Of a stretch of DNA of 64,000 nucleotides, positions 53,844 to 64,000 are shown piece by piece. The stretch spans positions 44,590 to 108,589 of the forward strand of contig JAVRFU010000170.1 in NCBI GenBank assembly GCA_032717465.1, given 5' to 3'. The DNA comes from Coenobita brevimanus. Its lineage: Eukaryota > Arthropoda > Malacostraca > Decapoda > Coenobitidae. Numbering within the stretch: position 1 is the first letter of the stretch; every line of letters begins with the position of its first letter. Made by a program: the position numbers and the translations under genes. The notes under the pieces were generated by a model. That model was not told where the DNA came from, made no database searches, and saw nothing but the letters and a program-made list of their open reading frames with translations.

Positions 53844-54628
53844 TTTATCTATTGCCAGACATCTCAGTTGCATAAGGGGAGGCCACAAACAAATTAACTC
53901 CATGTCATTCTGTCATCTGCTATTTGACTGCCCTCTCTCCAACTCACACCTCCCTCCCTTGTATCTCTCCACTCCAGTCTTCCGTCTCTGCCATGGTCTC
54001 TCCTCCTCTTCACATCATACACATACCTTCTAGTCATTCTCTCATTCCCCATCCTCTACATGGCCAAACTACCTCAAAGTATTTCTCCTAATAGCACCAC
54101 AGCACTTTTGCACTTCCTCATTTGTATATCTGTCAGTCCATAAAACTCCACACATTCCTCAGGTCATTTCCACTGCTCTCACTCTTGTGTCCTTCCAACA
54201 GGATCTAAGCCTCATTTCTCAACGTCTTATCACAGCTTTCAGTGATCCAGCAGCCTTTCTACCCTGCTGTACCCATTCAAGCACATCCTTCCATCCTCAC
54301 TCATCACTCTAAAGTACTTGGATGCACCTTCATTATCTATTTCCTCACCATCCAGTCTCACTCTGTATGCTGTGATTTCCCTCAAGACCATAACTTTACC
54401 CATACGTATATTCTCTTTAGGATTCTGTTTCTTACATCCTCAGACTCATGCACCAAGCCTTGCAGTTCACATTCATCACAATACAGTATCATCAGCAAGC
54501 AACAGCTCAGGAAGTTTCCACATCTTACCCTCCCTCACTAGATACCAATATATTCACATTCCTTCCTATTACCTCTCTTATAGCTTCATCCATATACAAA
54601 TTGAACAGCCACTGAGACATGACATGCA
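53844..54628 (-). mobile_element. Old LINE D copy, 3' half
   Basis: Tail side TTTTATCTATTGCCAGACAT, GCATAAGGGGAGGCCACAAA, then the antisense C-terminal and RT region up to CAAATTGAACAGCCACTGAG, the NLYMDG block. Many substitutions and gaps; older than the copies at 11.9-15.6 kb. Confidence 0.72.
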
Positions 54629-55632
54629 GAAACACGACACACACAGACATGGCACACAAAGGATGGCACAAGGTATGACACAAACATGACACAAAGAGAC
54701 AAGATTTTTGTCCTTATGCAGATTCATTTCCCTCACGTCACTGGCAGAATAAGATAGCACTGTGGCCCAACATCCTTTCCATAGCACTTCTTCATGACTA
54801 GCACCATATTAGTCATGTTTCAATTAGCATTTACAAAGGAGTGATGGTAATTTAATACCCAGTTAAACGGAGCATAAATAAGTTGTCAAAATACGTGCTT
54901 CTCCCATACCCGCAGACTGAGCCGACAACACCAGATATATATGGGCAGCCCTGTATTTTGGTTTAGTAAATTGTGGGCTGCTGTTGCTGTGGTCCTGTAT
55001 TCCTGGCTAAGTAGGACAGTGGCAGGTGTTTGGATATGCCTGTGTAGTAGTGCTGTAATCAAACCACTTCTCTGAACCAACATAGCATCATCTACCTTCT
55101 TGAATGAGATGTGGCTAAGTGAGCTCTGAAACTTTGCTAAGGATATATGCATGTCATTTTCCAGAGTAAACTCCTGAAAGATGCACACACACGTCTGAAG
55201 AATATTAGAGGATAATCTTGGTTGTAAGAATTCTGGAGCTCTTATTGCCTCTTTTCTTTGATTAAATTCCAGTATTTAGGTTCTCCAGCATTGACTCTGA
55301 TTCTTAGTAATTAAAATGAGCCAGGGACCACCACAACAGCAGGTATTATCAGCCCAAAAGATCGTAAATAACTGTGGCAAATAAAAGGACTCTGCAATAA
55401 AGCCATAGTGCTTGTTTACCCAGCAATAAAAATAGGTGTTTTGTATATATTATCCCTCCTGAACTGTTGATGTTGGCTATTGTATTTGTACGCCAATTGT
55501 TATGCCCATTTTCTTGTTATATTTGCATTATTATTATTACCATGTCATTGTGTTGTAGTGCACAGTCAGCCACAGGAAATAATATGCTGAAAAAAATATG
55601 TACTCTTGTCCTTCTTTGGTTGATTGTAATTG
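54629..55632. other. No gene recognised
   Basis: A GACACA-rich patch at 54630-54700 and the CACTTCTTCATGACTAGCAC repeat at 54786. Otherwise nothing. Confidence 0.4.
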
Positions 55633-55812
55633 GCAACAGGTCAACTTGAATTTATTTTTCTCAATCTCTATTTCCCTCTGCCTGTGACCTCCAGTCTTGT
55701 AAATGCAATGTGTGCAGGAATTTCAGATGTAAGATATCTTGCATTTGGCTCTCTTTTGTGTATTATTTCTTGCACTCTTCAGTTTCTGCTTCTCTGCATT
55801 AAAAAGAAAAAT
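55633..55812 (+). mobile_element. LINE J 3' end, old copy
   Basis: GGCAACAGGTCAACTTGAAT, TTTCCCTCTGCCTGTGACCT, ATTTGGCTCTCTTTTG and a short A-rich end match the last part of LINE J. Confidence 0.7.
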
Positions 55813-56404
55813 GTATTGTCCTAAATAGCACTGAGATTTTAAAACTAACAAGCATCCTTAGTTAACGACCATTTATGTCAAAGGTTGATGAGCAACTTGA
55901 GTCGTTTCCCTTCATTTATATCCAAGAATAACAATCCTTCTGAGTTTATTCCCCTCATTAAACATAGCAGTTGATTCCCTTCATTTAGGTGAGAGATTAA
56001 CAAGATTTTTCCCTGCATATATATGAACATTTATCGTTAATACGGCTTATGTTTGTTATATTTTTTTTCCTGTGGCTGACGATGTTTTATATATTGATGT
56101 GGGTGTGTTTTTTTGGTGTCTTTATTTCTGTTGATTTATTCTATAGTCAGTTTGCTTCACCTGACCGTTAGCTTTATGGCCAAGTGTAGTCAGACTGGAG
56201 AGTTAATTTGACTAGTAACCAAGGAGACTCATCTGTACCCCATCACTAAGGCATACTGAATTTTATCAGTGATTTAGTACTGAAGTGATAAAAGTTGCCT
56301 TGTTTTGTCAGATGGAAATAAACTGACTATAGTTATATGTTGAATTGGAATATGTTATACTGTTATCGGTGTGTGGGAAATGTGCCACGCGTTTGAAATT
56401 TTAT
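55813..56404. other. No gene; piece of an undefined repeat
   Basis: CAGACTGGAGAGTTAATTTG and CTAGTAACCAAGGAGACTCA near 56191-56230 recur in similar form at 59967-60008. Confidence 0.4.
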
Positions 56405-56460
56405 AACTATATGGATTAGGGCGTCAGGCTATAGATAGATTAATAGATAGGTAGGGAGAG
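56405..56460 (+). mobile_element. LINE D 3' stub with GATA tail
   Basis: ATGGATTAGGGCGTCAGGCT followed by ATAGATAGATTAATAGATAG. Confidence 0.55.
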
Positions 56461-56635
56461 ATCCTGGGGTGCCCATAGACTAAACTATTTTGATATATCT
56501 CTTCCTATCACACAGTCATTTGCCATATTTTCCTAAGCATGAGCAAGAACCAATTTGCCTGTCAGGTCTCTATCGTCTTTCAACCCAGGGCATCTCAGAA
56601 ATCAGCAGTATTATGTGTTGAGCAGATAATTTTGT

Positions 56636-56705
56636 GCAGTATGCCTAGCCCTGGCTTCCTACGCTCCTTATGGGGTGACATAGGATTGGATGATGGCAGA
56701 CGATG
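56636..56705 (+). mobile_element. SINE A 3' end
   Basis: GCCTAGCCCTGGCTTCCTAC, TCCTTATGGGGTGACATAGG, ATTGGATGATGG. Confidence 0.6.
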
Positions 56706-56899
56706 TTGTATAAAGTTGCAAGGTCTCCAACATGACAGCCAATGGTTGATACGTTTTTAGAATTACTATCGTTATGCTGATTCTTAGGCTATGCTGTTGA
56801 TATTTCTCCTTCATTGTTGCGTTTTCTTGGTCTGTGTATCGTTTGGGTGTTTGTGATGGTGTTGATGTCTGTTGGGTTGGGTTGTCGTGGTTTATGATT

Positions 56900-56931
56900 A
56901 GAGAGAGCAAGGATGTGTGATGTCCCCATGG

Positions 56932-56971
<40 letters not shown>
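56900..56971. repeat. (TG)n microsatellite beside a LINE relic
   Basis: A (TG)n run of about 37 bases at 56934-56971 directly follows AGCAAGGATGTGTGATGTCC and CCATGGTTT, which encodes a QGCVMSPW motif of LINE D/F type. Confidence 0.8.
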
Positions 56972-56975
<4 letters not shown>

Positions 56976-57899
56976 TAGTAGGATTTGAATGGTAAGTGAA
57001 TGAGTGTATGAGCCATTTCATTGGGCTTGCAGTTAGTTTCACTCTCTCTTGGGTTTCCTCTTTGCTTTATGGGCCCTATGCATTTTATCCATGTGTAAAA
57101 AAATAAATAAACAGGTTAGGAGTGACTGCTTGAAAAAGAAAAAGAAAAAATGGTTACGATGATTGAAAAATAATTGGTTACGAAGATGATGATGATGATG
57201 ATGATGATTAGTCCACCTCACTAGGCATGGTACTGATAGTTGGCCCCATTAATGCTTGTTTAGTCTTTGTTCTTTGCTGCCACCTCAAATATTTCTGTCA
57301 TGAGAGATAGAGAGACCCTGTTGTTGTAGTGCTAAAATCATTACATGCCTCTGACCCTCCTATCACCTGTATTGGCCGTCATAACCTTCCCTTCCAGCAA
57401 ATTAATTCTCATGATAAATTGAATTCCTTTGTCAGTGGATGATAAACCTATTATATCAAAATTATGCTGTTTTGAAGAATATTTGCTATGTATTAGTAAA
57501 TCTTGGCTTGTAATCCCACTTGACTGACTACAGAAACCCTGGCAGCCCCAAAGGTATATGTTGAAGGATTGTCTGTTGTGGTAGTGTGGTGTGGTGTGTG
57601 GGAGGAGGCCTACACTGTGGTACATGTGGTGAGTGTTTGTAGTAGTGTGTTGTGGTGAGGGGGGAGGCCTTACACTGTGGTAAATGTGAGTGTGGTGTGG
57701 TGTGGCAGGAAGCATTACACTGTGGGCATAGTGCATTGTGTGTGAGTTGTGTATTGTGTTGGCATTGAAGTAGAGAAAGATGATGATTGTGTTGAAGTCT
57801 GGGTATACTCATTTCACTCTAACTTGGCACAAATTTTCATGTTTTGGTAGTTTTTTTTAACGTGTCCCACTGGCAGAAACAAAACATTAGACCTGCATT
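56972..57899. other. Simple repeats, no gene
   Basis: (GAT)n at 57183-57208 and a GTGGTGTGG-rich stretch at 57575-57745 in which GGAGGCCTTACACTGTGGTA-like words recur two to three times. Confidence 0.45.
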
Positions 57900-58890
57900 C
57901 ACTCCATAGCTTTTCATTGTGACAGGCATCATATTTTAATGCCTGTTTACTGTATTCTTACAACTCAGCATTCATGAGAGAGCATAAGCCATTTTTAGAC
58001 CAAGTTAGAGTTGTGTTTCTCTGGGTATGGTTGAGTCTGAAGGGTGGGTGTCTGGTGATGGTTTTTGAAGGTTTCTGTTGTATATCTAGGTAGTAGCTAT
58101 GTACCATCTGAAATAGTAGAAATAAAGTTTAAAAAGAAAGAAAGAAAAGTGGATGACGGCCACAGCCACTTGGCGGACTGCACTTGGGCTACTGGACTGC
58201 ACTTAGGCCACCGGTATTGCAGATGGTCGGAGCCAGTGACCTGTACTGTGAAATTCCCTATGCTTTTCACAGCACAGTTCCTTTGGAATGGGGGCCGTTT
58301 TAAGAGGGTAGGAAAAAATATGTATCCTTCTGAAAAATAGTGTTGGGTATAGGATGAGAATAGGTTGTAAGTACTCTTTGTAATGTAAGTTCTTATTACA
58401 TGCTTTCCATAGCTGTTCTTCCAAACCAGCATCATATTTTAGTGCTTATATACTGTATTCTTACAATACAGCATCCATGAGAGAGAGCACAGGGCATTTT
58501 TAGACCAAGTTAGAGTAAAAAGAGAGAGAGAGTATAGGTTGTGTTTTTCTGGATGTGGTTGTGTCTGAACGGTGGGTGTCTCAGGATGGTTTTTGAAGGC
58601 TTCTGTTTGGCTGTAGTGGCCATGTATATGTAGGTAGTTGCTATGTACCGTCTGAAGTAGTAGAAATAAAGTTAGAAAAGAGAGAGAGAAAAAAGTGGAT
58701 GACGGCCACAGCCACTGGTGGATCTGCACTTTGGCTACAGGTATTGCAGGTGGACAGAGCCTCTGACCTGTACTGTGAAATTCCATGTGTTTTTCCCAGT
58801 ATGGTTCTGTTGGAATGGGGGCCGTTTTAAGGGGGTAGGAAAGAAATTATGTATCCTTGTGAATTTAAGTGTTGGGTATAGGATGAGAAT

Positions 58891-59065
58891 ATCTATCTGT
58901 CTGCCTACTGCCAGCTGCCATAATCCCATAAGGGGGAGGCCTTGACTTTTATTTATGGGGAGGGGCACTAGCCCTTCACCAACCCACTTGTTGACACATA
59001 GGGAGCACATATGGTTTGATTATATGGTTACCACCCAGCATTGTAAACAGTTTCTTGGCTTATAG
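58891..59065 (-). mobile_element. SINE E inserted between repeat units 2 and 3
   Basis: ATCTATCTGTCTGCCTACTG, then CCCATAAGGGGGAGGCCTTG, CAACCCACTTGTTGACACAT and ACCACCCAGCATTGTAAACA. Repeat-unit sequence continues on both sides. Confidence 0.82.
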
Positions 59066-59180
59066 ATTTTTTAAAAGTACTTTCTGTAATGCAAGTTTTT
59101 ATTACATGCCTTCCATAGCTCTTCTTCATAACCAGCATCGTATTTTAGTGTTTATATACTATGCTTAAAACCCAGCATCC

Positions 59181-59263
59181 ATGAGAGAGGCGATACGTTT
59201 GTGGCCATCCTGTACGGGATTAAGGCGTCTGGCAATAGATAGATAGATAGATCTATGAGAGAG
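59181..59263 (+). mobile_element. 65-bp LINE D stub with 9-bp TSD
   Basis: The inserted 59190-59254 is the extreme 3' end of LINE D (TTTGTGGCCATCCTGTACGG, GATTAAGGCGTCTGG, CAATAG, (GATA)n). ATGAGAGAG flanks it at 59181-59189 and 59255-59263. The undisturbed repeat unit at 58470 has this word once. Confidence 0.93.
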
Positions 59264-59705
59264 AGCACAAGGCATTTTTAGACCAAGTTAGAGTAAAGAG
59301 AGGGTGAGAGAGAGTAGGTGTATTGGTGTTTCTCTGGGTAGGGTTGTCTGTGAAGGGTGGGTGTCTGGTGATGGTTTTTGAAGGGTCCTGTTTGGCTGCA
59401 GATTTGTGGATGTCTGTAGTGGCCTTGTGTGTATAGGTAGCTAGGTACAGTGTGAAATAATACAAATAAAGTACTGTATATATATATATTTATTTATAAA
59501 AAAAGCTGTGTACACTCTGAAATAATAAAGTACTGGAATAAAAAATAAAAAATAAGAGGTTGACGGCCACAGCCATCGGCGGACTGCGACAAGTGCAGGT
59601 GGTCGGAGCCGATGACCTGTACTGTGATATTCCATGTATTTTCACAGCACAGTTCCTTCTGAATGGGGGCCGTTTTAGGGGCGAGAAAAGAAATATTGAC
59701 TCTAT

Positions 59706-60483
59706 CTTGTGAAATGTAGTGCTGGCGTGCAGTGTTATAGGCTTTGAATGGCTGTAGTGGCTAGGTAGGCAGTATGTACAGGATAAATTATTAACAGAAG
59801 AAAAAGGAAATAAGAGAAAAAGGAGGGAAAATAGAAATGGTTGCACATTTTATTTGGATTTAGGTAACTTTCTAATTTGGGGCAGTGGTCAAGTAATAGG
59901 TCTAGTACAACTTCCTTGGTGGTTTGAATGGCCGTAATGCTTTTATGTTCCTCTGACAAAGTGGGGCCAGACTGGAGGGTCAGTTGAACTAGTAATCAAG
60001 GAGACTCATTCCTGTCTCAGTACTAAAAATTTCACTGTTTCATGGGATTAGTTATTATGAAGAGGTACATAGTGAGGCTGGGGGGAGGAGGCAGCCTTAT
60101 AACTCTGTGTGGAGGTCTTGTTGGGTTGTGGTGGTGGTTTATGTGTTCGTGTTTTTCTGCATTGAGAGTCCCCTTGTTGTCCTGTGTCTGTGTGTTTAGC
60201 CACGAGGGATTTTTGGCACTGAGAACACCAGCTGGTATTGTAGTGGTGTTGGTCTGGAATAGGAAAGTCCTGGAGTTGATAATTTTGAAGCACTTATGTA
60301 GGGAGAAATATGTGAGGTAGTCAGGATTCCAGGGGCTTAAATGGTCAGTGAGTGAGCATCTGGTCCTTTTCACTGGACATGGCCTGGTTATATCAGTGCC
60401 ACCACCTGAAGGTGTCTGCCCTGCACCGTAATTTTATAACAATTGGGTGCGTAAGGTGAGAAGTGTGAATTTCGGGGGTAGGG
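59706..60483. other. No gene recognised
   Basis: Purine-rich patch at 59790-59840; GGGCCAGACTGGAGGGTCAG repeat piece at 59965 shared with 56190. No coding support. Confidence 0.4.
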
Positions 60484-60612
60484 TTGTGAGGCAGACTGGG
60501 AAAAAAATACGAGACAAGGTCATAGGGTGGCTGCCAGAGATTGAGCAGCATAGACAGCCACCATTAGGTGACTATGGCCAATGAATGCATGTTGGAGCCT
60601 TCATGAATAGTA
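60484..60612 (+). mobile_element. LINE C 3' end, old copy
   Basis: GAGGCAGACTGGG, GAGACAAGGTCATAGGGTGG, GCCACCATTAGGTGACTATG and CATGTTGGAGCC match the LINE C terminus. Confidence 0.68.
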
Positions 60613-61265
60613 CGATACAAATGATATAAAAATACTGAACTGTTTCTACAGGCCCATCATGTACACCTCAGTATATATAGGCATAGCTTTGAAATACTGT
60701 ATATATAAACACATCATCTGAGATCTAGTGGCACATTTTCCACACAGTTTAAAACAGAATATGTGTAAATTGTGAGTTTTGTTTGTGTATAATGCCAGCA
60801 GTAAGTAATTCCTCATTTAATAATTGATATATATTCCCGTAAATTGCTGATTGCGTGAAGTTAGGGTCGGGTCCCAGCAAGAGGGACTTTTTCTCCAGCA
60901 TTTAAGGATCATATGCAAGACAGAACTAACTAGCAAGATTTATTTGTGTTAAATTTAAAAAAAATTATATTTTTAGATGAATTAACATTGATCTTTCACA
61001 GCACACCTTTGAGATTAATTAAGAAGTTTGTGAAAAGTGTATTTTTGAGTGACATTAAGAGAGAGACTGTGCTTAGTGAAAGTATCTTAAATGAGGAATT
61101 ACTGATAGGGGTTTGCCAGTAAATTATTATTATTATTATTTGACCCACAAGCAGTTTTTGAAGCCTAAACTAATGATACCCCTTGCTGGCATTAATATTA
61201 CAAAGGAAAACAAAGTTGAGTGTTTATTCTCTGTGTGTTTTAGTACTTCATATAGTTAAGTATTG
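60613..61265. other. AT-rich spacer, no gene
   Basis: (TTA)n near 61124-61138. No coding signal. Confidence 0.4.
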
Positions 61266-63115
61266 TATTAGGCTTCCTCTTCTCCTCCTCGTTGTTCTTC
61301 TCTTCCTTCCTCTTCCTCCCTGTATTGTATTAGGCTTCCTCTTCTCCTCCTTGTTGTTCTTTTCCTCTTCTTCCTTCCTGTTCCCCTCCTCATTGTTCTC
61401 CTTCCTCCTCCTCCTCCTCCTCATTCTTTTCTTCCTTCCTCGTCCTCCCCTTTTTGTATTAGGCTTCCTCTCCTCCTCTTATTGTATTAGGCCTCCTCTT
61501 CTCCTCGTTCTTCTCTCCCTTTTCTTCTTTCCCCTTCCTCCCCTCTTTCTTCCTCTTCCTAACCTTACCACCCTGCAACCCACCCTACCACCCCCACCCT
61601 TGCTTTGCCTTACTAGGTGTCCCTTGCTGTTCCTGTCATCCTTGTCCTGTCGTTCCATCCCTGTTCTGTCAGCCATGTCCTTTCCTTCCATCCCTGTTCT
61701 GTCAACCATGTCCTGTCCTGCCACCCCTGTCCTGCCATCACTTACCTGCCCTGCACCCTTGCACTTTCCTTCCCTCCCCTCCCCCCTTGCACTTTCCTTC
61801 CCTCCCCTACACCCATGTAATATGCAGCCATGCCCTCCCCTACACCCTTGTAATATGCAGCCATGCCCTCCCCTACACCCTTGCAATATGCAGCCATGCC
61901 CTGCCTTGCCACCCCTGTCCTGCCCTGCCACCCCTGTCCTGCCCTCCCCTCCTTGCTACCCCTGTCCTGCCCTCCCCTCCTTGCTACCCCTGTCCTGCCC
62001 TCCCCTCCTTGCTATTCTTACCCTGTGTCCTGCTGTTCTTGCCTAGGGTGTCCTGCCCTTCCATCTCTTGCTGTATCCTGCTTGTCTTACCTTGCTATGA
62101 CCTGCTCTGTTGTGCCCTGCCACCCATGCACTGTCATCTGCACTCTTGCTGTGCCCTGCCACCCATGCACTGTCATCTGCACTCTTGCTGTGCCCTGCCA
62201 CCCATGCACTGTCATCTGCACTCTTGCTGTGCCCTGCCATCCTTGGCCTCCTTGCTATTCTTACCCTGTGTCCTGCTGTTCTTGCCTAGGGTGTCCTGCC
62301 CTTCCATCTCTTGCTGTATCCTGCTTGTCTTACCTTGCTATGACCTGCTCTGTTGTGCCCTTCCATCATCTGTGCTATGTCATGCTTTGTGCCCTGCCAC
62401 CCATGCACTGTCATCTGCACTCTTGCTCTGTCATCTGCACTCTTGCTCTGTCATCTGCACTCTTGCTGTGCCCTGCCACCCATGCACTGTCATCTGCACT
62501 CTTGCTCTGTCATCTGCACTCTTGCTGTGCCCTGCCACCCATGCACTGTCATCTGCACTCTTGCTGTGCCCTGCCATCCTTGGCCTCCTTGCTATTCTTA
62601 CCCTGTGTCCTGCTGTTCTTGCCTAGGGTGTCCTGCCCTTCCATCTCTTGCTTTATCTGTGCTATTGCTATGACCTGCTTTTGTGCCCTCTGCCAATTCC
62701 CCTGTCCTGCCCTACACCCATGCACTGTCATCTGCACTCTTGCTGTGCCCTGCCATCCTTGGTCTGTCCTCCCCTCCTTGCTATTCTTACCCTGTGTCCT
62801 GCTGTTCTTGCCTATGGTGTCCTGCCCTTCCATCTCTTGCTGTATCCTGCTTGTCTTACCTTGCTATGACCTGCTCTGTTGTGCCCTTCCATCATCTGTG
62901 CTATGTCGTGCTTTGTGCCCTGCCACCCCTGTCCTGCTCTACACCCATGCACTGTCATCTGCACTCTTGCTGTGCCCTGCCCTTCCCTTCCATCTTTTGC
63001 TGTATCCTGCTTGTATTGCCCTTGCATCATCTATGCTCTGTCCTTCCATCATGTGTGCCATGTCCTGCTTGTTCTTGCCCTGTCATCTATGCTGTGTCCT
63101 GCTCCATGTCTTGTT
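61266..63115. repeat. Pyrimidine-rich minisatellite region
   Basis: About 1.85 kb in which the plus strand is almost free of long purine runs. 61266-61600 is TTCCTCTTCTCC-type simple sequence. From about 61620 short CCTGCC-type words expand into a ~39-bp unit (CCACCCATGCACTGTCATCT, GCACTCTTGCTGTGCCCTG), repeated at 62108-62240 and later, and a longer ~110-bp segment (CTTGCTATTCTTACCCTGTG, CTTGCCTAGGGTGTCCTG) present near 62010, 62250, 62590 and 62785. Long open frames here have only Cys/Pro/Leu/Ser-rich low-complexity translations and are not credible genes. Confidence 0.88.
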
Positions 63116-63261
63116 TTGTTTGTTTTTAATATATGTTTCTTTTATTCTTTAATGTCTTTGTATATTGTCCTTTTCAGTTCATAATATATGTTTTTTTTCT
63201 TTAATGTCTTTTTATATTGTCCTTTTAAGTTCTAAGTGCTAAAGTTTGAATATGTTATAAG

Positions 63262-63445
63262 TTACTTATATATGTATAGTACTTATAATATGTATAGTAC
63301 TTTGAAAAATATCAGAAAAAGAATACCAATAGACATGAATAGTATGAAGTGATGTCTCCTTCATACTATTCATGTCTATTGGTATTCTCTTTCTGATATT
63401 TTTCAAAGTACTATACATATAATAAGTACTATACATATATAAGTA
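63262..63445. repeat. Long inverted repeat 1 (arms ~85-88 bp)
   Basis: 63262-63349 pairs with 63359-63445 around a 9-base loop; the inner ~58 bp of each arm (ATCAGAAAAAGAATACCAAT.. / ..ATTGGTATTCTCTTTCTGAT) match almost perfectly. No protein frame. Confidence 0.93.
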
Positions 63446-63535
63446 CTATACATATATAAGTACTATACATATATAAGTACTATATACACATAAGTACTAT
63501 ATACACATAAGTAATATATACAAAAAAAGGTATAT
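63420..63535. repeat. ~18-bp AT-rich minisatellite
   Basis: TAAGTACTATACATATA-type units repeated about five to six times, continuing from the outer right arm of inverted repeat 1, the later units changing to ACTATATACACATAAGT. Confidence 0.85.
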
Positions 63536-63611
63536 GTATAATAAAGACATGGTAAATACATTGGTTTTATTTCCACTAAGATACATTTAAGTGAAGAAGG
63601 TGAAAAAAAAA

Positions 63612-63706
63612 AACTATCTCGATAAATCGGCCAGAGAAATAAGGACTGGGAACCCTAAGGGAGGGTTGCCAGTCCGTATTTTCGTGGCCGATTTATCGAG
63701 ATAGGT
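63612..63706. repeat. Inverted repeat 2 (foldback ~95 bp)
   Basis: CTATCTCGATAAATCGGCCA at the left pairs with TGGCCGATTTATCGAGATAG at the right; pairing continues through GGACTGG/CCAGTCC and AACCCT/AGGGTT to a loop of about five bases. Confidence 0.93.
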
Positions 63707-63740
63707 TCTGCGCCCTACCCCAAGATGCTTCCAAGACCGT

Positions 63741-63848
63741 GCCCTTCAAATCACTGTGTAGATGCCATGTCTTGTATTGCTCTGCCCAGCTAATGCCAGG
63801 CAGAGCTATACAAGAACACATGGCATACAACAGAGTGATCAAAAGGGC
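63741..63848. repeat. Inverted repeat 3 (arms ~45-50 bp)
   Basis: GCCCTTCAAATCACTGTGTA, GATGCCATGTCTTGTATTGC, TCTGCC pairs with GGCAGAGCTATACAAGAACA, CATGGCATACAACAGAGTGA, TCAAAAGGGC with a few mismatches and a small bulge. Confidence 0.88.
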
Positions 63849-63852
63849 TACT

Positions 63853-63913
63853 TAACATGCATTGCTAAACACGGTGTGCACCACGCAACGTTGTGTTTGC
63901 TAAGGCATGTTAA
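63853..63913. repeat. Inverted repeat 4 (21-bp arms)
   Basis: TTAACATGCATTGCTAAACA at 63853 pairs with GTGTTTGCTAAGGCATGTTA at 63893, two to three mismatches, 19-base loop. Confidence 0.82.
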
Positions 63914-64000
63914 AACGGAAGCAGTTGGACCATTAATCAACATGACATACAGTATACAAAAGACATGAGCCAATTAACCCCTTCAGTATGAGGACAATTT

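Larger units (their letters stand above)
57900..59705 (+). repeat. Diverged three-unit tandem repeat (~500-600 bp units)
   Basis: Units at about 57900-58400, 58403-58890 and 59066-59705 each contain CATCCATGAGAGAGAGCACA (or close), TTTTTAGACCAAGTTAGAGT, GGTGGGTGTCT, an AATAAAGT with A-rich run, GACGGCCACAGCCA, GACCTGTACTGTG and GAATGGGGGCCGTTTTA. Units 2 and 3 are separated by SINE E and unit 3 is split by a LINE D stub. Confidence 0.88.

Noticed and set aside
61183..63152. Long open frames of 288, 279 and 429 codons
   Set aside because: They lie in pyrimidine-rich repeats, overlap in several frames, and translate to Cys/Pro/Leu/Ser low-complexity sequence; the length follows from absence of A-rich stops.

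Overview
The window looks like repeat-dominated nuclear DNA of an arthropod, most likely a decapod or other malacostracan crustacean. The basis is the density and type of non-LTR retrotransposons (LINEs), (GATA)n and (GAT)n tails, tRNA-like SINEs, pogo/Tigger-type DNA transposons and long satellite units, with no bacterial gene organisation. The organism call is inference; no rRNA or host marker gene is present. I found no intact host gene. Almost every coding signal is a transposon pseudogene. Family letters (LINE C, D, F, G, I, J; SINE A, B, E; repeat L) are mine.

Layout. 0.3-8.2 kb: LINE D and LINE C fragments. One LINE D copy (3475-8215) has been split by a 2.7-kb Tigger transposon (4081-6795, TA duplication, mutated transposase) and by a SINE E, and its 5' part is inverted. 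9.3-15.6 kb: a nearly complete LINE F on + fused to two head-to-tail LINE D copies on -. 16-20.5 kb: SINE A, B and E modules, LINE C, a hAT/ZBED5-like coding remnant cut by a 727-bp MITE, and a fragment with a Cys-x2-Cys motif. 21.7-30.2 kb: LINE D and G pieces, a 360-bp foldback element, a CpG-containing patch that could be a promoter/first exon, a Tigger-like MITE carrying 81-bp tandem repeats, a duplicated SINE E block, and a Ty1/copia RNase H remnant. 31-44.5 kb: LINE J (jockey/CR1-type) copies and two LINE I (RTE-type) copies, one 5'-truncated with an 11-bp target-site duplication and one nearly full length (41476-44472) with one internal stop. 47.4-52.8 kb: a macrosatellite of seven ~794-bp units. 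53-61 kb: old LINE/SINE debris and a diverged three-unit repeat at 57.9-59.7 kb that received a SINE E and a 65-bp LINE D stub. 61.3-63.1 kb: a pyrimidine-rich minisatellite. 63.26-63.91 kb: four successive long inverted repeats.

How the parts work together. LINE D supplies endonuclease and reverse transcriptase. SINE E ends in the same ~45-bp 3' sequence and (GATA)n tail as LINE D, so LINE D is the probable source of its mobilising enzyme. SINE A carries the SINE E head joined to a tRNA-like body and another tail, which points to modular SINE assembly. Several nested insertions give a relative age order, and several insertion sites can be inferred exactly from target-site duplications.
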